NCBI RefSeq assembly: GCF_900129375.1 | Contig: NZ_FQVN01000006.1 | Span: 248,001-312,000, forward strand | From: Streptoalloteichus hindustanus | GTDB taxonomy: Bacteria > Actinomycetota > Actinomycetes > Mycobacteriales > Pseudonocardiaceae | Direction: 5' to 3' | Length of the DNA: 64,000 nt | In this document: positions 34,460-43,174 of the stretch, piece after piece | Layout: each line of letters starts with the position of its first letter | Position numbering within the stretch: the stretch's first letter is position 1 | Made by a program: the position numbers and the translations under genes | Notes under the pieces: generated by a model | Seen by the model: only the letters and a program-made list of their open reading frames with translations | Told to the model about the DNA's origin: nothing | Databases searched by the model: none

Positions 34460-35194
34460 ATGACCAGGACGGCCGTCGTGACCGGGGGCGCCACCGGCAT
34501 CGGGCGGGCGGTCGCCGCCCGGCTGGCCGCCGCCGACGTGGACGTCGTGATCACCGGTCGGCGCGCCGACCGGCTGGCCGCGACGGCGGCCGAGCTCGGC
34601 GACCGGGTGCGGGCGGTGGCGTTCGACGCCGCCGACCCGGACTCGGTGCTGGCCGCGCTGCCCGAACTGCCGGACCGGATCGACGTGTTGGTCAACAACG
34701 CCGGCGGCAACGTCGAGAACTACCACCCCCTGCCGGAGAACCCCGGTCTCGCCGAGATCCGCGCGGCGTGGCTGGCCAACCTGGAGGCCAACCTGCTCAC
34801 CGCGGTGCTGGTCACCACGGCGCTGCGGGACCGGATCGCCCCGGGTGGCCGGGTGGTCAGCATCGGCTCGATCGCCGGGCGCACCGGCGGCGGACACGGC
34901 TACGGCGCGGCCAAGGCCGGCATGGAGGCGTGGAACGCCACGCTGGCGGCCGACCTCGGGCAGCGGGGCGCCACCGCCAACGTCGTGGCGCCCGGCCTGA
35001 TCGAGGACACCGAGTTCTTCGGGGACGCCCTCCCCGAGGACCGGCGGCGGTGGCTCGTCGCCCAGACCGCCACCGGTCGCGCCGGCCGGCCGGACGACGT
35101 CGCCGCCACCGTCGCGTTCCTCGCCTCGCCGGACGCGGGGCACGTCACGGGGCAGGTCGTGCACGTCAACGGGGGCGCGCACCGGGGGCTGTAG
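34460..35194 (+). CDS. SDR-family oxidoreductase
   Basis: Classical short-chain dehydrogenase, 244 residues: cofactor motif TGGATGIGRAVAARLA, NNAGG, catalytic Ser in VVSIGSIAGRTGG and YGAAKAGMEAW (Y-X3-K). ATG at 34460 follows GGGAGGAACG; the ATG at 34442 lacks a ribosome site. Probably derepressed when the divergent MarR protein binds its ligand, suggesting detoxification of a small electrophile or carbonyl (inference). Confidence 0.9.
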   Translation: MTRTAVVTGGATGIGRAVAARLAAADVDVVITGRRADRLAATAAELGDRVRAVAFDAADPDSVLAALPELPDRIDVLVNNAGGNVENYHPLPENPGLAEIRAAWLANLEANLLTAVLVTTALRDRIAPGGRVVSIGSIAGRTGGGHGYGAAKAGMEAWNATLAADLGQRGATANVVAPGLIEDTEFFGDALPEDRRRWLVAQTATGRAGRPDDVAATVAFLASPDAGHVTGQVVHVNGGAHRGL

Positions 35195-35253
35195 GCCACC
35201 GGCGCTCCCCCAGCCGGACGAGTGGGGGAGCGCCGGGGTGCGACGATGGGCGG

Positions 35254-35907
35254 GTGACGCGGATCGTGGCCGGGACGGCCGGTGGACGACGGATCGCGGT
35301 GCCACCCCGCGGCACCCGCCCCACCTCGGAGCGGGTGCGGGAGGCCCTGTTCAGCGCGTTGGAGGCGATGTTCGACCTCGACGGCGCGCGCGTGCTGGAC
35401 CTCTACGCCGGCTCCGGGGCGCTCGGGCTGGAGGCGTTGTCGCGCGGCGCGGGGCACGCCCTGTTCGTGGAGGCCGAGCGGAAGGCCGCCGACCTGCTGC
35501 GCCGCAACGTGGCCGACCTGCGGTTGCGGGGCGCGGAGGTGCGGACGGGCGCGGTGGCCGCGGTGCTCGCCGAGACGCCCGCCCTGCCCTACGACGTGGT
35601 CTTCGCGGACCCGCCCTACGCGTTGGGCGAGGCGGAGCTGCGCGACGTGCTCGCCCGGCTGGTCGACCGGCGGTGGTTGGCGGCCGGCGCGGTGGTCCTG
35701 GTCGAGCGCTCGGTGAGGAGCGCCGACCCGGAGTGGCCCGCGTCGCTCACGGTCCTGCGCAGCCGCAGGTACGGGGACACCGCCGTGCACTGGGCGGAGT
35801 ACGTGGGGGCGAACGCCGGTGCCGGTGCCGATGCGGACGCCGGTGCGGACGCCGGACCGGGGGCGGACTCGGGCGCCGGGAACGACCCGGCCGCGACGGG
35901 GAGTTGA
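35254..35907 (+). CDS. rsmD: 16S rRNA m2G966 methyltransferase RsmD
   Basis: SAM-dependent methyltransferase that modifies 16S rRNA G966. 217 residues: RIVAGTAGGRRIAVPP start, RPTSERVREALFSALEA, SAM motif LDLYAGSGALGLEALSRGA and catalytic DPPYALGEAEL. The last 35 residues are an Ala/Asp/Gly-rich tail. GTG at 35254. In mycobacteria (Rv2966c) also directly before coaD. Confidence 0.95.
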   Translation: MTRIVAGTAGGRRIAVPPRGTRPTSERVREALFSALEAMFDLDGARVLDLYAGSGALGLEALSRGAGHALFVEAERKAADLLRRNVADLRLRGAEVRTGAVAAVLAETPALPYDVVFADPPYALGEAELRDVLARLVDRRWLAAGAVVLVERSVRSADPEWPASLTVLRSRRYGDTAVHWAEYVGANAGAGADADAGADAGPGADSGAGNDPAATGS

Positions 35908-36058
35908 CCCGGCGGACGGGCGTTCGGACGTGCCGCTTTCCGCTGTTCGTCCGGCTTCGCGAGGCGCCCTCGCCGGCTCCGCTCACCGCCCGCCACACTG
36001 CCAGGTGACAACGGTCACGCTGCGGGATCGACCTCGTGGAGATCGCCCGTTCGGCTGC

Positions 36059-36064
36059 TACGGT
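36059..36064 (+). promoter_or_regulatory. coaD -10 box
   Basis: TACGGT ends 8 nt before the coaD ATG; no ribosome site intervenes, so coaD probably has a leaderless transcript although it follows rsmD. Confidence 0.5.
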
Positions 36065-36072
36065 CCGGGCTC

Positions 36073-36555
36073 ATGAGGCGTGCCGTCTACCCCGGCTCCT
36101 ACGACCCGGTCACGAACGGTCACCTGGACATCGTGGAGCGGGCGGCTCGGCTGTTCGACGAGGTCGTCGTCGCGGTGATGATCAACAAGAGCAAGAGCAC
36201 GCTCTTCACCGTCGAGGAGCGGATGGACATGCTCCGCGAGGTGACCGCGCACCTGCCGAACGTCCGGGTGGACTCCTGGCACGGCCTGCTCGTCGACTAC
36301 TGTCGGCAGCGCCAGATCAACGCCATCGTCAAGGGCCTGCGCGCGGTCAGCGACTTCGACTACGAGCTGCAGATGGCGCAGATGAACCAGCGGCTGTCCG
36401 GGGTGGAGACCCTGTTCATGGCCGCGAACCCGCTCTACAGCTTCCTCGCCAGCTCCCTGGCCAAGGAGGTCGCCCAGTTCGGCGGCGACGTCTCCGGCCT
36501 GCTGCCGCCGCTGGTGGAGAAGCGCGTCCAGCAGCGGCTCGCCGAGCGCGCCTGA
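36073..36555 (+). CDS. coaD: Phosphopantetheine adenylyltransferase
   Basis: Penultimate enzyme of coenzyme A synthesis: 4'-phosphopantetheine + ATP to dephospho-CoA. 160 residues; nucleotidyltransferase motif YPGSYDPVTNGHLDIVERA (T/HxGH), IVKGLRAVSDFDYELQMAQM and FLASSLAKEVAQFGGDV are canonical. Located after rsmD as in mycobacteria. Confidence 0.98.
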   Translation: MRRAVYPGSYDPVTNGHLDIVERAARLFDEVVVAVMINKSKSTLFTVEERMDMLREVTAHLPNVRVDSWHGLLVDYCRQRQINAIVKGLRAVSDFDYELQMAQMNQRLSGVETLFMAANPLYSFLASSLAKEVAQFGGDVSGLLPPLVEKRVQQRLAERA

Positions 36556-36897
36556 CGCGCGTCGCCATTCACACTTCGCCACGCCGCACTTCGTCACGCC
36601 CCGCCCCGCGTCGCCGAATCGAGTCGGCGCGCCCGGAGTCGGCCGTGCCCGGCCGCGTGCGCGGATGGCGTGCCGACGGGTGTCTCCTCTACTGCCGAGT
36701 TGGCCTACCCGATCGTGTGACCTTCGGTGGAGTGAGAGCGGCGCTTCGGGGGATGTCGTCCGGGGCGGAGCCGCGCCAGACTCAGGGGAACGCCGCATTT
36801 CCGGCACAGCGGACAACCGTGCCCGCGAATCACCGGAAGTCGTCGCGAGCTGCTGTCGATTTCACGTGATCGACAACCAACGATCACTTCGCCGCAC
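36556..36897. other. Gene-free, lower-GC spacer upstream of the RNase gene
   Basis: About 340 bp without recognisable coding sequence. AT content rises toward the right end (GTCGATTTCACGTGATCGAC contains a short palindrome TCACGTGA at 36861-36868). It must hold the RNase gene promoter; the terminator of coaD is not evident. Confidence 0.5.
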
Positions 36898-36903
36898 TAC
36901 CGT
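36898..36903 (+). promoter_or_regulatory. -10 box of the secreted RNase gene
   Basis: TACCGT ends 8 nt before the ATG, again a leaderless arrangement. No convincing -35 at 16-18 nt spacing. Confidence 0.45.
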
Positions 36904-36911
36904 CCGCGGCC

Positions 36912-37343
36912 ATGGGTCACATCTCAGTGCGCGCCGCCAAGGCGTTAGTCGTCTCCCTGTTCGCGGTGCTCGGCCTGGTGGGCGGCCTCGCCTCGCCGGC
37001 CCTCGCCGCCCCCGAGGCCACGGCCTCGCTGGCCTCCGCCTCCTGCGGGGACACGTCCGACTTCCGCAAGGTCAAGCTCTCCAGCCTGCCCAAGCAGGCC
37101 GCCGACACCGTCCGGCTGATCAAGAACGACGGTCCGTTCCCGTACCCGCAGGACGGCACGGTCTTCAAGAACCGCGAGAAGATCCTGCCCAAGTGCCCCA
37201 AGGGCTACTACCACGAGTACACCGTCAAGACCCCGGGCAGCTCGCACCGCGGCGCCCGGCGGATCGTCACCGGTGACGACGGCGAGTACTTCTACACCTC
37301 CGACCACTACCGCAGCTTCGTTCTGGTCAACATCTACGCTTGA
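36912..37343 (+). CDS. Secreted guanyl-specific ribonuclease (RNase Sa/N1 family)
   Basis: 143 residues: Sec signal peptide (residues 1-32, ending ALAA) and a mature domain strongly resembling Streptomyces RNase Sa: DTVRLIKNDGPFPYPQDGTV, NREKILP, YYHEYTVKTPG, RRIVTGDD, YTSDHYRSFVLV. Catalytic residues by alignment: Glu102, Arg116/117, His132; Cys45 and Cys95 are the only cysteines of the mature part. It cleaves extracellular RNA after guanosine. Barstar-type inhibitors usually protect producers; none is adjacent. Next gene is sepIVA, unrelated. Confidence 0.92.
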   Translation: MGHISVRAAKALVVSLFAVLGLVGGLASPALAAPEATASLASASCGDTSDFRKVKLSSLPKQAADTVRLIKNDGPFPYPQDGTVFKNREKILPKCPKGYYHEYTVKTPGSSHRGARRIVTGDDGEYFYTSDHYRSFVLVNIYA

Positions 37344-37458
37344 TCCGTCCGGTTGCCTTCCCACGCGGCTGACACGCGTGGGAAGGCAATCCCCGGGGCT
37401 GGTGAGCGCGGAGGGCAGACTGGTGCGGAAGTTGCCGCCGGCGGGCGAGGAGACGGGC

Positions 37459-38178
37459 GTGTACCGGGTGTTCGAGGCTCTCGACGAACTGGTCACCATC
37501 GTCGAGGAGGCGCGCGGCGTTCCCATGACCTCCGGCTGCGTCGTCCCCAGGGGCGACGTGCTGGAGCTGCTCGACGACGTGCGGGACGCGATCCCCGCCG
37601 AGCTGGACGACGCCCAGGACGTGCTCGACCACCGGGACGAGGTCGTCGCCAACGCGCGCGCCGAGGCGGAGAAGCTCGTCGGGCAGGCCCGCGCCGACGT
37701 GGAGCGGTCGCTGGCCGAGGCGCGGGCGGAGGCGGAGCGGCTGGTGTCCGAGGCCCGGGCGCACGCCGACCGCGTGGTCTCCGACGCGCGGGGCGAGGCC
37801 GAGCGCGCCGTGGCCGCCGGCCGCGCGCACTACGAGGAGCTGGTGGGCCGGGCGCAGGCCGAGGCCGACCGGATGCTGCAGGCCGGCCGGGAGTCCTACG
37901 AGCGCGCCGTCGAGGACGGCCGCGCCGAGCAGGCCAGGCTGGTGTCCCAGACCGAGGTGGTCCAGGCCGCGCGCGCGGAGTCGCAGCGCGTCGTGGAGGC
38001 CGCCACCGCCGAGGCGCAGCGGCTGCGCGGCGAGTGCGACGCCTACGTCGACAACAAGCTGGCCGACTTCGAGGACCTGCTCGGGCGCACGATGCGCACC
38101 GTGGAGAAGGGCCGTCAGCAGCTGAGGAGCCCGGTGGGCAGCGGCAACGGCGTTGCCGGCTTCGACTACCAGATGTGA
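37459..38178 (+). CDS. sepIVA: SepIVA-like DivIVA-family septal protein
   Basis: 239 residues, nearly all coiled coil. The N-terminus MYRVFEALDELVTIVEEARG, followed by PMTSGCVVPRGDVLELLDDV and GECDAYVDNKLADFEDLLGR near the end, matches mycobacterial SepIVA (Rv2927c), a DivIVA-domain protein recruited to the division site and needed for septation and intracellular membrane organisation. The middle (residues 55-190) is an 11-residue Ala/Glu/Arg heptad-like array (ARAEAERLV, RAHADRVV). GTG at 37459 follows AGGAG. Upstream of DUF177-rpmF-rnc as in mycobacteria. Confidence 0.92.
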   Translation: MYRVFEALDELVTIVEEARGVPMTSGCVVPRGDVLELLDDVRDAIPAELDDAQDVLDHRDEVVANARAEAEKLVGQARADVERSLAEARAEAERLVSEARAHADRVVSDARGEAERAVAAGRAHYEELVGRAQAEADRMLQAGRESYERAVEDGRAEQARLVSQTEVVQAARAESQRVVEAATAEAQRLRGECDAYVDNKLADFEDLLGRTMRTVEKGRQQLRSPVGSGNGVAGFDYQM

Positions 38179-38298
38179 GCCTGAGCCGCCCGGCCGCGTG
38201 GCGCGGTCCTCACTGACCGTCGCTCCGCCGTTACCCGGCCTCCACCTGCCGTTGACCAGGGCCGGCGCACCGATTTCCACAAGCGCCGACGCGTCCCG

Positions 38299-38304
38299 TA
38301 CCCT
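38299..38304 (+). promoter_or_regulatory. Possible promoter of the DUF177-rpmF-rnc operon
   Basis: TTCCAC (38275) and TACCCT (38299-38304) with 18-nt spacing precede the operon by 47 nt, leaving room for the GGAG ribosome site. Moderate match. Confidence 0.35.
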
Positions 38305-38351
38305 GGGCGAGCTGGCCGCGTCCGTTCGCCAGCGAGCCAACTCTGGAGAAG

Positions 38352-38948
38352 ATGTCCGAGTCCGCCATGCCCGAGCACACCGCCGCAGCGGCGCACCCCG
38401 CACCGACGAGCCCCTGGGTCATCGACACCAGGGACCTCGGCCGTCGCGCTGGAAACAGTCGTCGCCAGGTCAGGACCGCGCCGGCTCCGGTCGGCTTCGG
38501 CTTCCCCGGTGTGATCGAGGTGCCCGAGGGCACCGACGTGGAGTTGGACCTCCTGCTGGAGTCGGTGGTGGAGGGGGTCCTGGTCTCCGGGACCGTCACC
38601 GCGCCGACCTTCGGCGAGTGCTCGCGTTGCCTGGACGAGCTGTCCGGGCGGATCTCGGTGGACGTCACCGAGCTGTTCGCCTACCCGGACAGCGCGACCG
38701 AGGCCAGCACCGACGAGGACGAGGTGAGCCGGGTCGTCGACGACCTGATCGACCTCGAGCCCGTGGTCCGCGACGCCGTGGTGCTGGCGCTGCCCCGGAT
38801 CCCGCTGTGTTCGGCGGACTGCCCGGGGCTGTGCCCGGAGTGCGGCGGCAAGCTGGCCGAGCTCGGCCCCGACCACGGGCATGAGAGGATTGACCCTCGC
38901 TGGGCCGCGCTGAGGGAGCGGCTCGGCGACACCGAGGAGGAGAACTAG
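38352..38948 (+). CDS. DUF177 (YceD-like) protein
   Basis: 198 residues. The DUF177 core contains [19 protein letters not shown] and the zinc-like cysteine set [20 protein letters not shown] before the conserved end [12 protein letters not shown]-type motif. Bacterial YceD affects 23S rRNA processing or stability and is nearly always beside rpmF, as here (2 bp apart). ATG at 38352 after GGAGAAG; the ATG at 38367 is an alternative. Confidence 0.93.
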   Translation: MSESAMPEHTAAAAHPAPTSPWVIDTRDLGRRAGNSRRQVRTAPAPVGFGFPGVIEVPEGTDVELDLLLESVVEGVLVSGTVTAPTFGECSRCLDELSGRISVDVTELFAYPDSATEASTDEDEVSRVVDDLIDLEPVVRDAVVLALPRIPLCSADCPGLCPECGGKLAELGPDHGHERIDPRWAALRERLGDTEEEN

Positions 38949-38950
38949 TC

Positions 38951-39133
38951 GTGGCCGTCCCGAAGCGGAAGATGTCGCGTGCCAACACCCGCTCGCGTCG
39001 CGCGCAGTGGAAGACGAGCGCGCCCGTCCTGGTGGCGTGCAGCAACCGCGCGTGCCGGCAGCCGAAGCTGCAGCACGTGGCGTGCCCGCACTGCGGCACC
39101 TACGACGGCCGCCAGGTCGTCCAGCCGGCCTGA
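38951..39133 (+). CDS. rpmF: 50S ribosomal protein L32
   Basis: 60 residues: [20 protein letters not shown] then CSNRAC and CPHC, a complete zinc-ribbon (C+ form). GTG start with GGAGGAG upstream, 2 bp after DUF177. Operon with rnc. Confidence 0.97.
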   Translation: MAVPKRKMSRANTRSRRAQWKTSAPVLVACSNRACRQPKLQHVACPHCGTYDGRQVVQPA

Positions 39134-39177
39134 GCGGGGCGGCGCTCGTGGGGGGTAGGGCGACGCGGGGCAGGGCT

Positions 39178-39984
39178 GTGGACCGGGCCTCGCTGCTCGA
39201 AGCGCTCGGCGTCGAACTCGACGCCGAGCTCCTCACGCTCGCGCTGACCCACCGGTCCTACGCGTACGAGAACGGCGGCATCCCGCCGAACGAGCGGTTG
39301 GAGTTCCTCGGCGACGCGGTGCTCGGCCTGGTGGTCACCGACCACCTGTACCGGGCGCACAGCGACCTGGCCGAGGGCCAGCTCGCGAAGCTGCGGGCCA
39401 GCGTGGTCAACATGCACGCGCTCGCCGGGGTCGCCCGTGCGCTGGGACCGGGCGGGCTCGGCGCGCACCTGCTGCTGGGCAAGGGTGAGGAGCTGACCGG
39501 TGGCCGGGACAAGGCGAGCATCCTCGCCGACGGCCTGGAGGCCGTGATCGGCGCCGTCTACCTCCAGCACGGGGTGGAGACGGCCAGGGACCTGGTGCAC
39601 CGGCTGTTCGACACGCTGTTGGCGGAGGCGCCCCGGCGGGGCGCCGGCCTGGACTGGAAGACCAGCCTCCAGGAGCTCACCGCGGCGGAGAACCTCGGCG
39701 TGCCGGAGTACCGGGTCGCCGAGGAGGGTCCGGACCACCGCAAGGAGTTCACCGCGACCGTGCTCGTGGCGGGCAACCCGCTGGGCACGGGGGACGGGCG
39801 GACCAAGAAGGAGGCCGAGCAGAAGGCCGCCGAGGCCGCCTGGCGCGCGCTGTCCGTCGGGTCCGAGAGCGACGCGGGTGACGCTGCCGACACGTCCGGC
39901 GCAACCGCCGACGCGTCCGGTGTCCCCGACGCCGCCGCGCGCAACGGCGTGGCCGACGGTGGGGAGCCCGGCTCCGTCAGCTGA
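39178..39984 (+). CDS. rnc: Ribonuclease III
   Basis: Double-strand RNA endonuclease for rRNA and mRNA processing. 268 residues: endonuclease domain with signature [20 protein letters not shown] (catalytic Glu/Asp) and [17 protein letters not shown], dsRNA-binding domain from about 160 ([11 protein letters not shown] ... [14 protein letters not shown]), and a 40-residue Ala/Asp/Gly tail. GTG at 39178 gives [12 protein letters not shown], aligned with mycobacterial Rnc; GTG at 39148 is an alternative. It follows rpmF by 44 bp. Confidence 0.95.
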   Translation: MDRASLLEALGVELDAELLTLALTHRSYAYENGGIPPNERLEFLGDAVLGLVVTDHLYRAHSDLAEGQLAKLRASVVNMHALAGVARALGPGGLGAHLLLGKGEELTGGRDKASILADGLEAVIGAVYLQHGVETARDLVHRLFDTLLAEAPRRGAGLDWKTSLQELTAAENLGVPEYRVAEEGPDHRKEFTATVLVAGNPLGTGDGRTKKEAEQKAAEAAWRALSVGSESDAGDAADTSGATADASGVPDAAARNGVADGGEPGSVS

Positions 39985-40002
39985 GCGGCACGATCGACCA
40001 CG

Positions 40003-40036
40003 GGACCGGGTCGGGGATCTCTCCCCGGCCCGGTCC
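40003..40036 (+). terminator. Terminator after rnc
   Basis: 15-bp stem with one G-T wobble, GGACCGGGTCGGGGA (40003-40017) and 40022-40036, 4-nt loop, followed by TGTCGTGTTTCC. Separates rnc from mutM. Confidence 0.85.
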
Positions 40037-40106
40037 TGTCGTGTTTCCGGGCACAGGGCGGGCCCCGGGGCGGGTTCTGTCACCGCCGGCGGTGACAATC
40101 GGGGAC

Positions 40107-40970
40107 GTGCCCGAACTGCCCGAGGTCGAGGTCGTCCGTCGTGGACTCCACCAGCACGTCGCCGGTCGCGTGGTCGCCGAGGTGGAGGTGCTGCACCCCC
40201 GCGCGGTCCGGCGGCACCTGCCGGGCGGGGCGGACTTCGCCGCCCGGCTGGTCGGCCGCCGGTTCGAGGCGGCCCGGCGGCGCGGCAAGTACCTGTGGCT
40301 CGACCTCGACGGCGGGACCGAGGCGGTGCTCGCCCATCTCGGCATGAGCGGGCAGATGCTCGTCCAGCCGGTGGGCGCGCCGGACGAGACGCACCTGCGG
40401 GTGCGCTTCCGGTTCGCCGACGGCGGCCCCGAACTGCGGTTCGTGGACCAGCGCACGTTCGGCGGGCTCGCGTTGACCGACCTGGTCCCGTCGGCGGGGA
40501 CGCTGGTGCCGGAGCCGGTCGCGCACATCGCGCTGGACCCGCTCGACCCCGCCTACGATCCGGACGCCGCGGTGACCGCGCTGCGTCGGCGGCGCACGGA
40601 AATCAAGCGCGCGTTGCTGGACCAGACCCTGGTGTCGGGCATCGGCAACATCTACGCCGACGAGGCGTTGTGGCGGGTCGGGCTGCACGGGGCGCGGGCG
40701 ACCTCGGGTCTGCCCCTGGCGAAGGCGCACGCGCTGCTGTCCGCGGCCACCGAGGTGATGACCGAGGCGCTCGGGTTCGGCGGCACCTCCTTCGACGCGA
40801 TGTACGTCAACGTGAACGGCGAGTCGGGGTACTTCGACCGCTCGCTCAACGTGTACGGGCAGGAGGGCCGGCCGTGCCCGCGGTGCGGTGCCGCGATCCG
40901 GCGTGACCCGTTCATGAACCGCTCGTCGTTCACCTGTCCGAGCTGCCAGCCCCGGCCGCGCGGCGACTGA
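40107..40970 (+). CDS. mutM: Formamidopyrimidine-DNA glycosylase
   Basis: Bifunctional 8-oxoguanine glycosylase/AP lyase. 287 residues beginning [14 protein letters not shown]; Pro1 and Glu2 (after Met removal) are catalytic. H2TH motif [20 protein letters not shown] and zinc finger [13 protein letters not shown]...CPSC are complete. GTG at 40107 is required by the Pro-Glu N-terminus; GACAAT 7 nt upstream suggests a leaderless transcript. Last backbone gene before the inserted segment. Confidence 0.97.
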   Translation: MPELPEVEVVRRGLHQHVAGRVVAEVEVLHPRAVRRHLPGGADFAARLVGRRFEAARRRGKYLWLDLDGGTEAVLAHLGMSGQMLVQPVGAPDETHLRVRFRFADGGPELRFVDQRTFGGLALTDLVPSAGTLVPEPVAHIALDPLDPAYDPDAAVTALRRRRTEIKRALLDQTLVSGIGNIYADEALWRVGLHGARATSGLPLAKAHALLSAATEVMTEALGFGGTSFDAMYVNVNGESGYFDRSLNVYGQEGRPCPRCGAAIRRDPFMNRSSFTCPSCQPRPRGD

Positions 40971-41013
40971 CGTCCTCTCCCTGGTCAGGCCCTGTGGTGG
41001 GGGCTGCTTCGCA

Positions 41014-41039
41014 CACTAGTGCGCATTGCGTAGTAGTGT
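41014..41039 (+). promoter_or_regulatory. Promoter region of the padR operon
   Basis: CACTAGTG (41014-41021) is a short palindrome, and TAGTGT (41034-41039) a possible -10, within an AT-richer patch before the PadR gene. PadR autoregulation is likely; exact site uncertain. Confidence 0.35.
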
Positions 41040-41066
41040 TCGTGCCACAACAGAGGGGGAGGTGGC

Positions 41067-41387
41067 GTGGACACCAGCCAACTGCTCAAGGGTGTGCTCG
41101 ACCTCGCGGTGCTGGCCGTGCTGCGCGCGGAGGACGGTTACGGCTACGACGTGCTCCGCAGGCTTCGGAAGGCCGGCCTGGCCGAGGTCGGCGACGCCTC
41201 GGTGTACGGCACGCTGCGCCGGCTCTACCGGGCCGGCCTGCTCACGTCGTACGTGGTCCCCAGCGAGGAGGGCCCGCACCGCAAGTACTACAGCCTGAAC
41301 GCCACGGGACGGGAGCGGTTGGCCGAGGCGGCCACCACGTGGCGGGCGTTCGCGACGGCGATGAACGACCTGGTGGAGGCGGCATGA
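41067..41387 (+). CDS. PadR-family transcriptional regulator
   Basis: 106-residue winged-helix protein: QLLKGVLDLAVLAVLRAEDG, GYGYDVLRRLRKAGL, SVYGTLRRLYRAGLLTSYVV (recognition helix) and YYSLNATGRERL (wing). GTG at 41067 after GGGGGAGG. Its stop overlaps the next gene (ATGA), the typical PadR + membrane HAAS pair in which the regulator controls its partner. Confidence 0.93.
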   Translation: MDTSQLLKGVLDLAVLAVLRAEDGYGYDVLRRLRKAGLAEVGDASVYGTLRRLYRAGLLTSYVVPSEEGPHRKYYSLNATGRERLAEAATTWRAFATAMNDLVEAA

Positions 41388-42601
41388 ACACGACGGTGGA
41401 GAACGGCGTCGGGGCCTACCTGGAGCGGATGCGCGCGGCGTTGTCCGACCTCCCGCCGGGGGAGGTCGCCGACGTGCTGGAGGACGTGGCGCCGCACCTC
41501 GCGGAGGTCGCCGCCGAGCTCGGCGGCGCGCCCACGGTCCAGGCGCTGGCGCAGCGGTGTGGCGAGCCGGAGGCGTACGCCGCCGAGCTGCGGGCGGCGG
41601 CCGGCTACCCGGAGCCGAGCGCGAGCGCGAGCGCGTCGACCGGGCGCGGCGGGGCGGTCGCCGCCAGGGTGGCGGTCTGGAGCGCCGCCGCCGCAGCGGC
41701 GGTGTTCCTCGTGTTGCCGTCGGTGATGGTGGCCACCCGGGGTCACTACACCGACGTCCGGTTGCTGGCCACGCTGGTGGTCCTCCTGCTCGTCGGGGTC
41801 GCGTTGGTCTCAGCGCCGTTCCTGAGCCGGACCTCTCCCGGCGTGCCCGAGGCGGCGCGACTGTTCGAGGTGCGGCTGGCGCTGGGTTGGGTCGCCGACC
41901 TGAAGGGGCGCTCCCGGCGGGTGACGTCCTACCTCGCGTCGTTGCAGCCGGCGTGGTGGTTGGTGCGCGCGATGGTCGTCGGCCTGCTCGCCGCCTGGAT
42001 CGCGCCCTCGGCGAACCAGGTCCTCACCGCGGTCGTCGTCAGCGCGGTCGTCCTGGTCCCCTCGCTGTGGCTGGGTCAGCGGAGCCGGACCGACCGGCGC
42101 TGGTTGTGGCTGGTCGTGCCGGCCAACGCGTTCGCGGCCGGGCTGTGCCTGACCCTGGCGAGCATCGGCTCGGACATCGCCACCCCGTCCCGCCAGGCCG
42201 GCACCGTGTCAGTCCCGCAGGGGCTCTGGAACGGTGGTCGCCACGTGGAGAACCTGTACGTCTTCGACCGGGACGGCAAGCCCCTGACCGACGTGTACGT
42301 CTACGACCACGAGGGCCGGCCCGTCGACCTTGTCAGCCGGTCCTGCGACTTCACACACCCCGGTGAGAAGGGGAACCAGTACCCGCGTCCGATGGCCCGC
42401 TTCGGCAGTGACGGGAAGTGCCGGGAGGTCGAGGGAACCCCGTTCTCGGTGGCGATCCCGAAGTCGAAGCCCAGCTCGTCGGCGAAGCCGTCGACCAGCG
42501 CGACGCCAGAGCAGTCGGCGTCCGGCGCTCCGTCGTCCGCTCCAGCCACCACGTCCGCTCCGAGCGCGACATCCGCTCCGGCGACCACGGCCGGTCGCTG
42601 A
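41384..42601 (+). CDS. HAAS-domain multi-pass membrane protein
   Basis: 405 residues. Residues 8-75 form a HAAS-type helical domain (YLERMRAALSDLPPGEVADVLEDVA), followed by four or five membrane helices (about 95-115, 125-145, 190-210, 215-235, 250-275) and an extracytoplasmic part containing YVFDRDGKPLTDVYVYDHEG, then a Ser/Pro/Thr/Ala tail. HAAS proteins relay signals to PadR partners; here coupled by ATGA overlap. The extracellular Tyr/Asp repeat (NLYVFDRDG, DVYVYDHEG) resembles a short carbohydrate- or YD-type repeat. Function unknown. Confidence 0.82.
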   Translation: MNTTVENGVGAYLERMRAALSDLPPGEVADVLEDVAPHLAEVAAELGGAPTVQALAQRCGEPEAYAAELRAAAGYPEPSASASASTGRGGAVAARVAVWSAAAAAAVFLVLPSVMVATRGHYTDVRLLATLVVLLLVGVALVSAPFLSRTSPGVPEAARLFEVRLALGWVADLKGRSRRVTSYLASLQPAWWLVRAMVVGLLAAWIAPSANQVLTAVVVSAVVLVPSLWLGQRSRTDRRWLWLVVPANAFAAGLCLTLASIGSDIATPSRQAGTVSVPQGLWNGGRHVENLYVFDRDGKPLTDVYVYDHEGRPVDLVSRSCDFTHPGEKGNQYPRPMARFGSDGKCREVEGTPFSVAIPKSKPSSSAKPSTSATPEQSASGAPSSAPATTSAPSATSAPATTAGR

Positions 42602-42611
42602 GAAGAGAGGA

Positions 42612-42645
42612 GGAGCGCCGGGCCACCGCAGTGGCCCGGCGCTCC
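42612..42645 (+). terminator. Terminator of the padR-HAAS operon
   Basis: 15-bp perfect stem GGAGCGCCGGGCCAC (42612-42626) with 42631-42645, loop CGCA, 10 bp after the HAAS gene stop. Faces the LysR-like gene. Confidence 0.85.
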
Positions 42646-42709
42646 CGGTGTGCTTACCTGGTCGACAACACGCGCTCGACGTCCCCGGCTTCCCGCCGCC
42701 GGGAACGCC

Positions 42710-43000
42710 TCAGGAGGCGGCCGGCTCCATGAGGTGGAGCGGAAGCCGGGCTCCGGTGACCTCGCGCATGTTCTCGATCAGGGTGAGGACGGCCCGCGCC
42801 CAGGGCAGGATGCGGTGACCGTCGGGGGTGAGCCGGGACCCCGCGGGCTCCCGGTGGAACAGTCGTGCCCCCAGTGTCTTCTCCAGACAGCGGATCTGGT
42901 AGCTGATCGCCGGCTGGGAGTACCCCAGTGCCCGGGCCGCCAGGTCCATCCGGCCCAGTTCGGCGATGCGGACGAACGCACGTAACTCCCGCTCGTGCAC
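42710..43000 (-). CDS. HTH-only LysR-like protein
   Basis: 96 residues: MHERELRAFVRIAELGRMDL, ALGYSQPAISYQIRCLEKTL and GARLFHREPAGSRLTPDGHR, a textbook LysR winged helix, then a linker helix and stop. No effector-binding domain follows in any frame, so it is either a natural single-domain regulator (known in some actinobacterial secondary-metabolite clusters) or a truncated gene. GTG at 43000 has GGAGAGGGG upstream and codon use is normal, favouring a working product. Confidence 0.85.
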   Translation of the reverse strand: MHERELRAFVRIAELGRMDLAARALGYSQPAISYQIRCLEKTLGARLFHREPAGSRLTPDGHRILPWARAVLTLIENMREVTGARLPLHLMEPAAS

Positions 43001-43174
43001 CGTCGTTCCCCTCTCCTTGCCCTCCTCGGAGGGAATGAGGTGAGTAATTCACTATCTATCGAAGATGAGTGGAACATTAGCAACGAACGGGGTCGGCGCT
43101 CCACGAAATCCGCGCATTTCTGACCTGATCCGGTCGGGCAGCCTTGTGCCGGACCGGGGTGAGTGGTAGTGCTC
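43001..43174 (-). promoter_or_regulatory. AT-richer promoter region of the HTH-only LysR gene
   Basis: The segment 43040-43085 (ATTCACTATCTATCGAAGAT and neighbours) is markedly AT-rich for this genome and lies 40-85 bp upstream of the LysR gene; TTGCTA and TAGATA elements are present on the minus strand. Likely promoter and LysR site. Confidence 0.4.
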
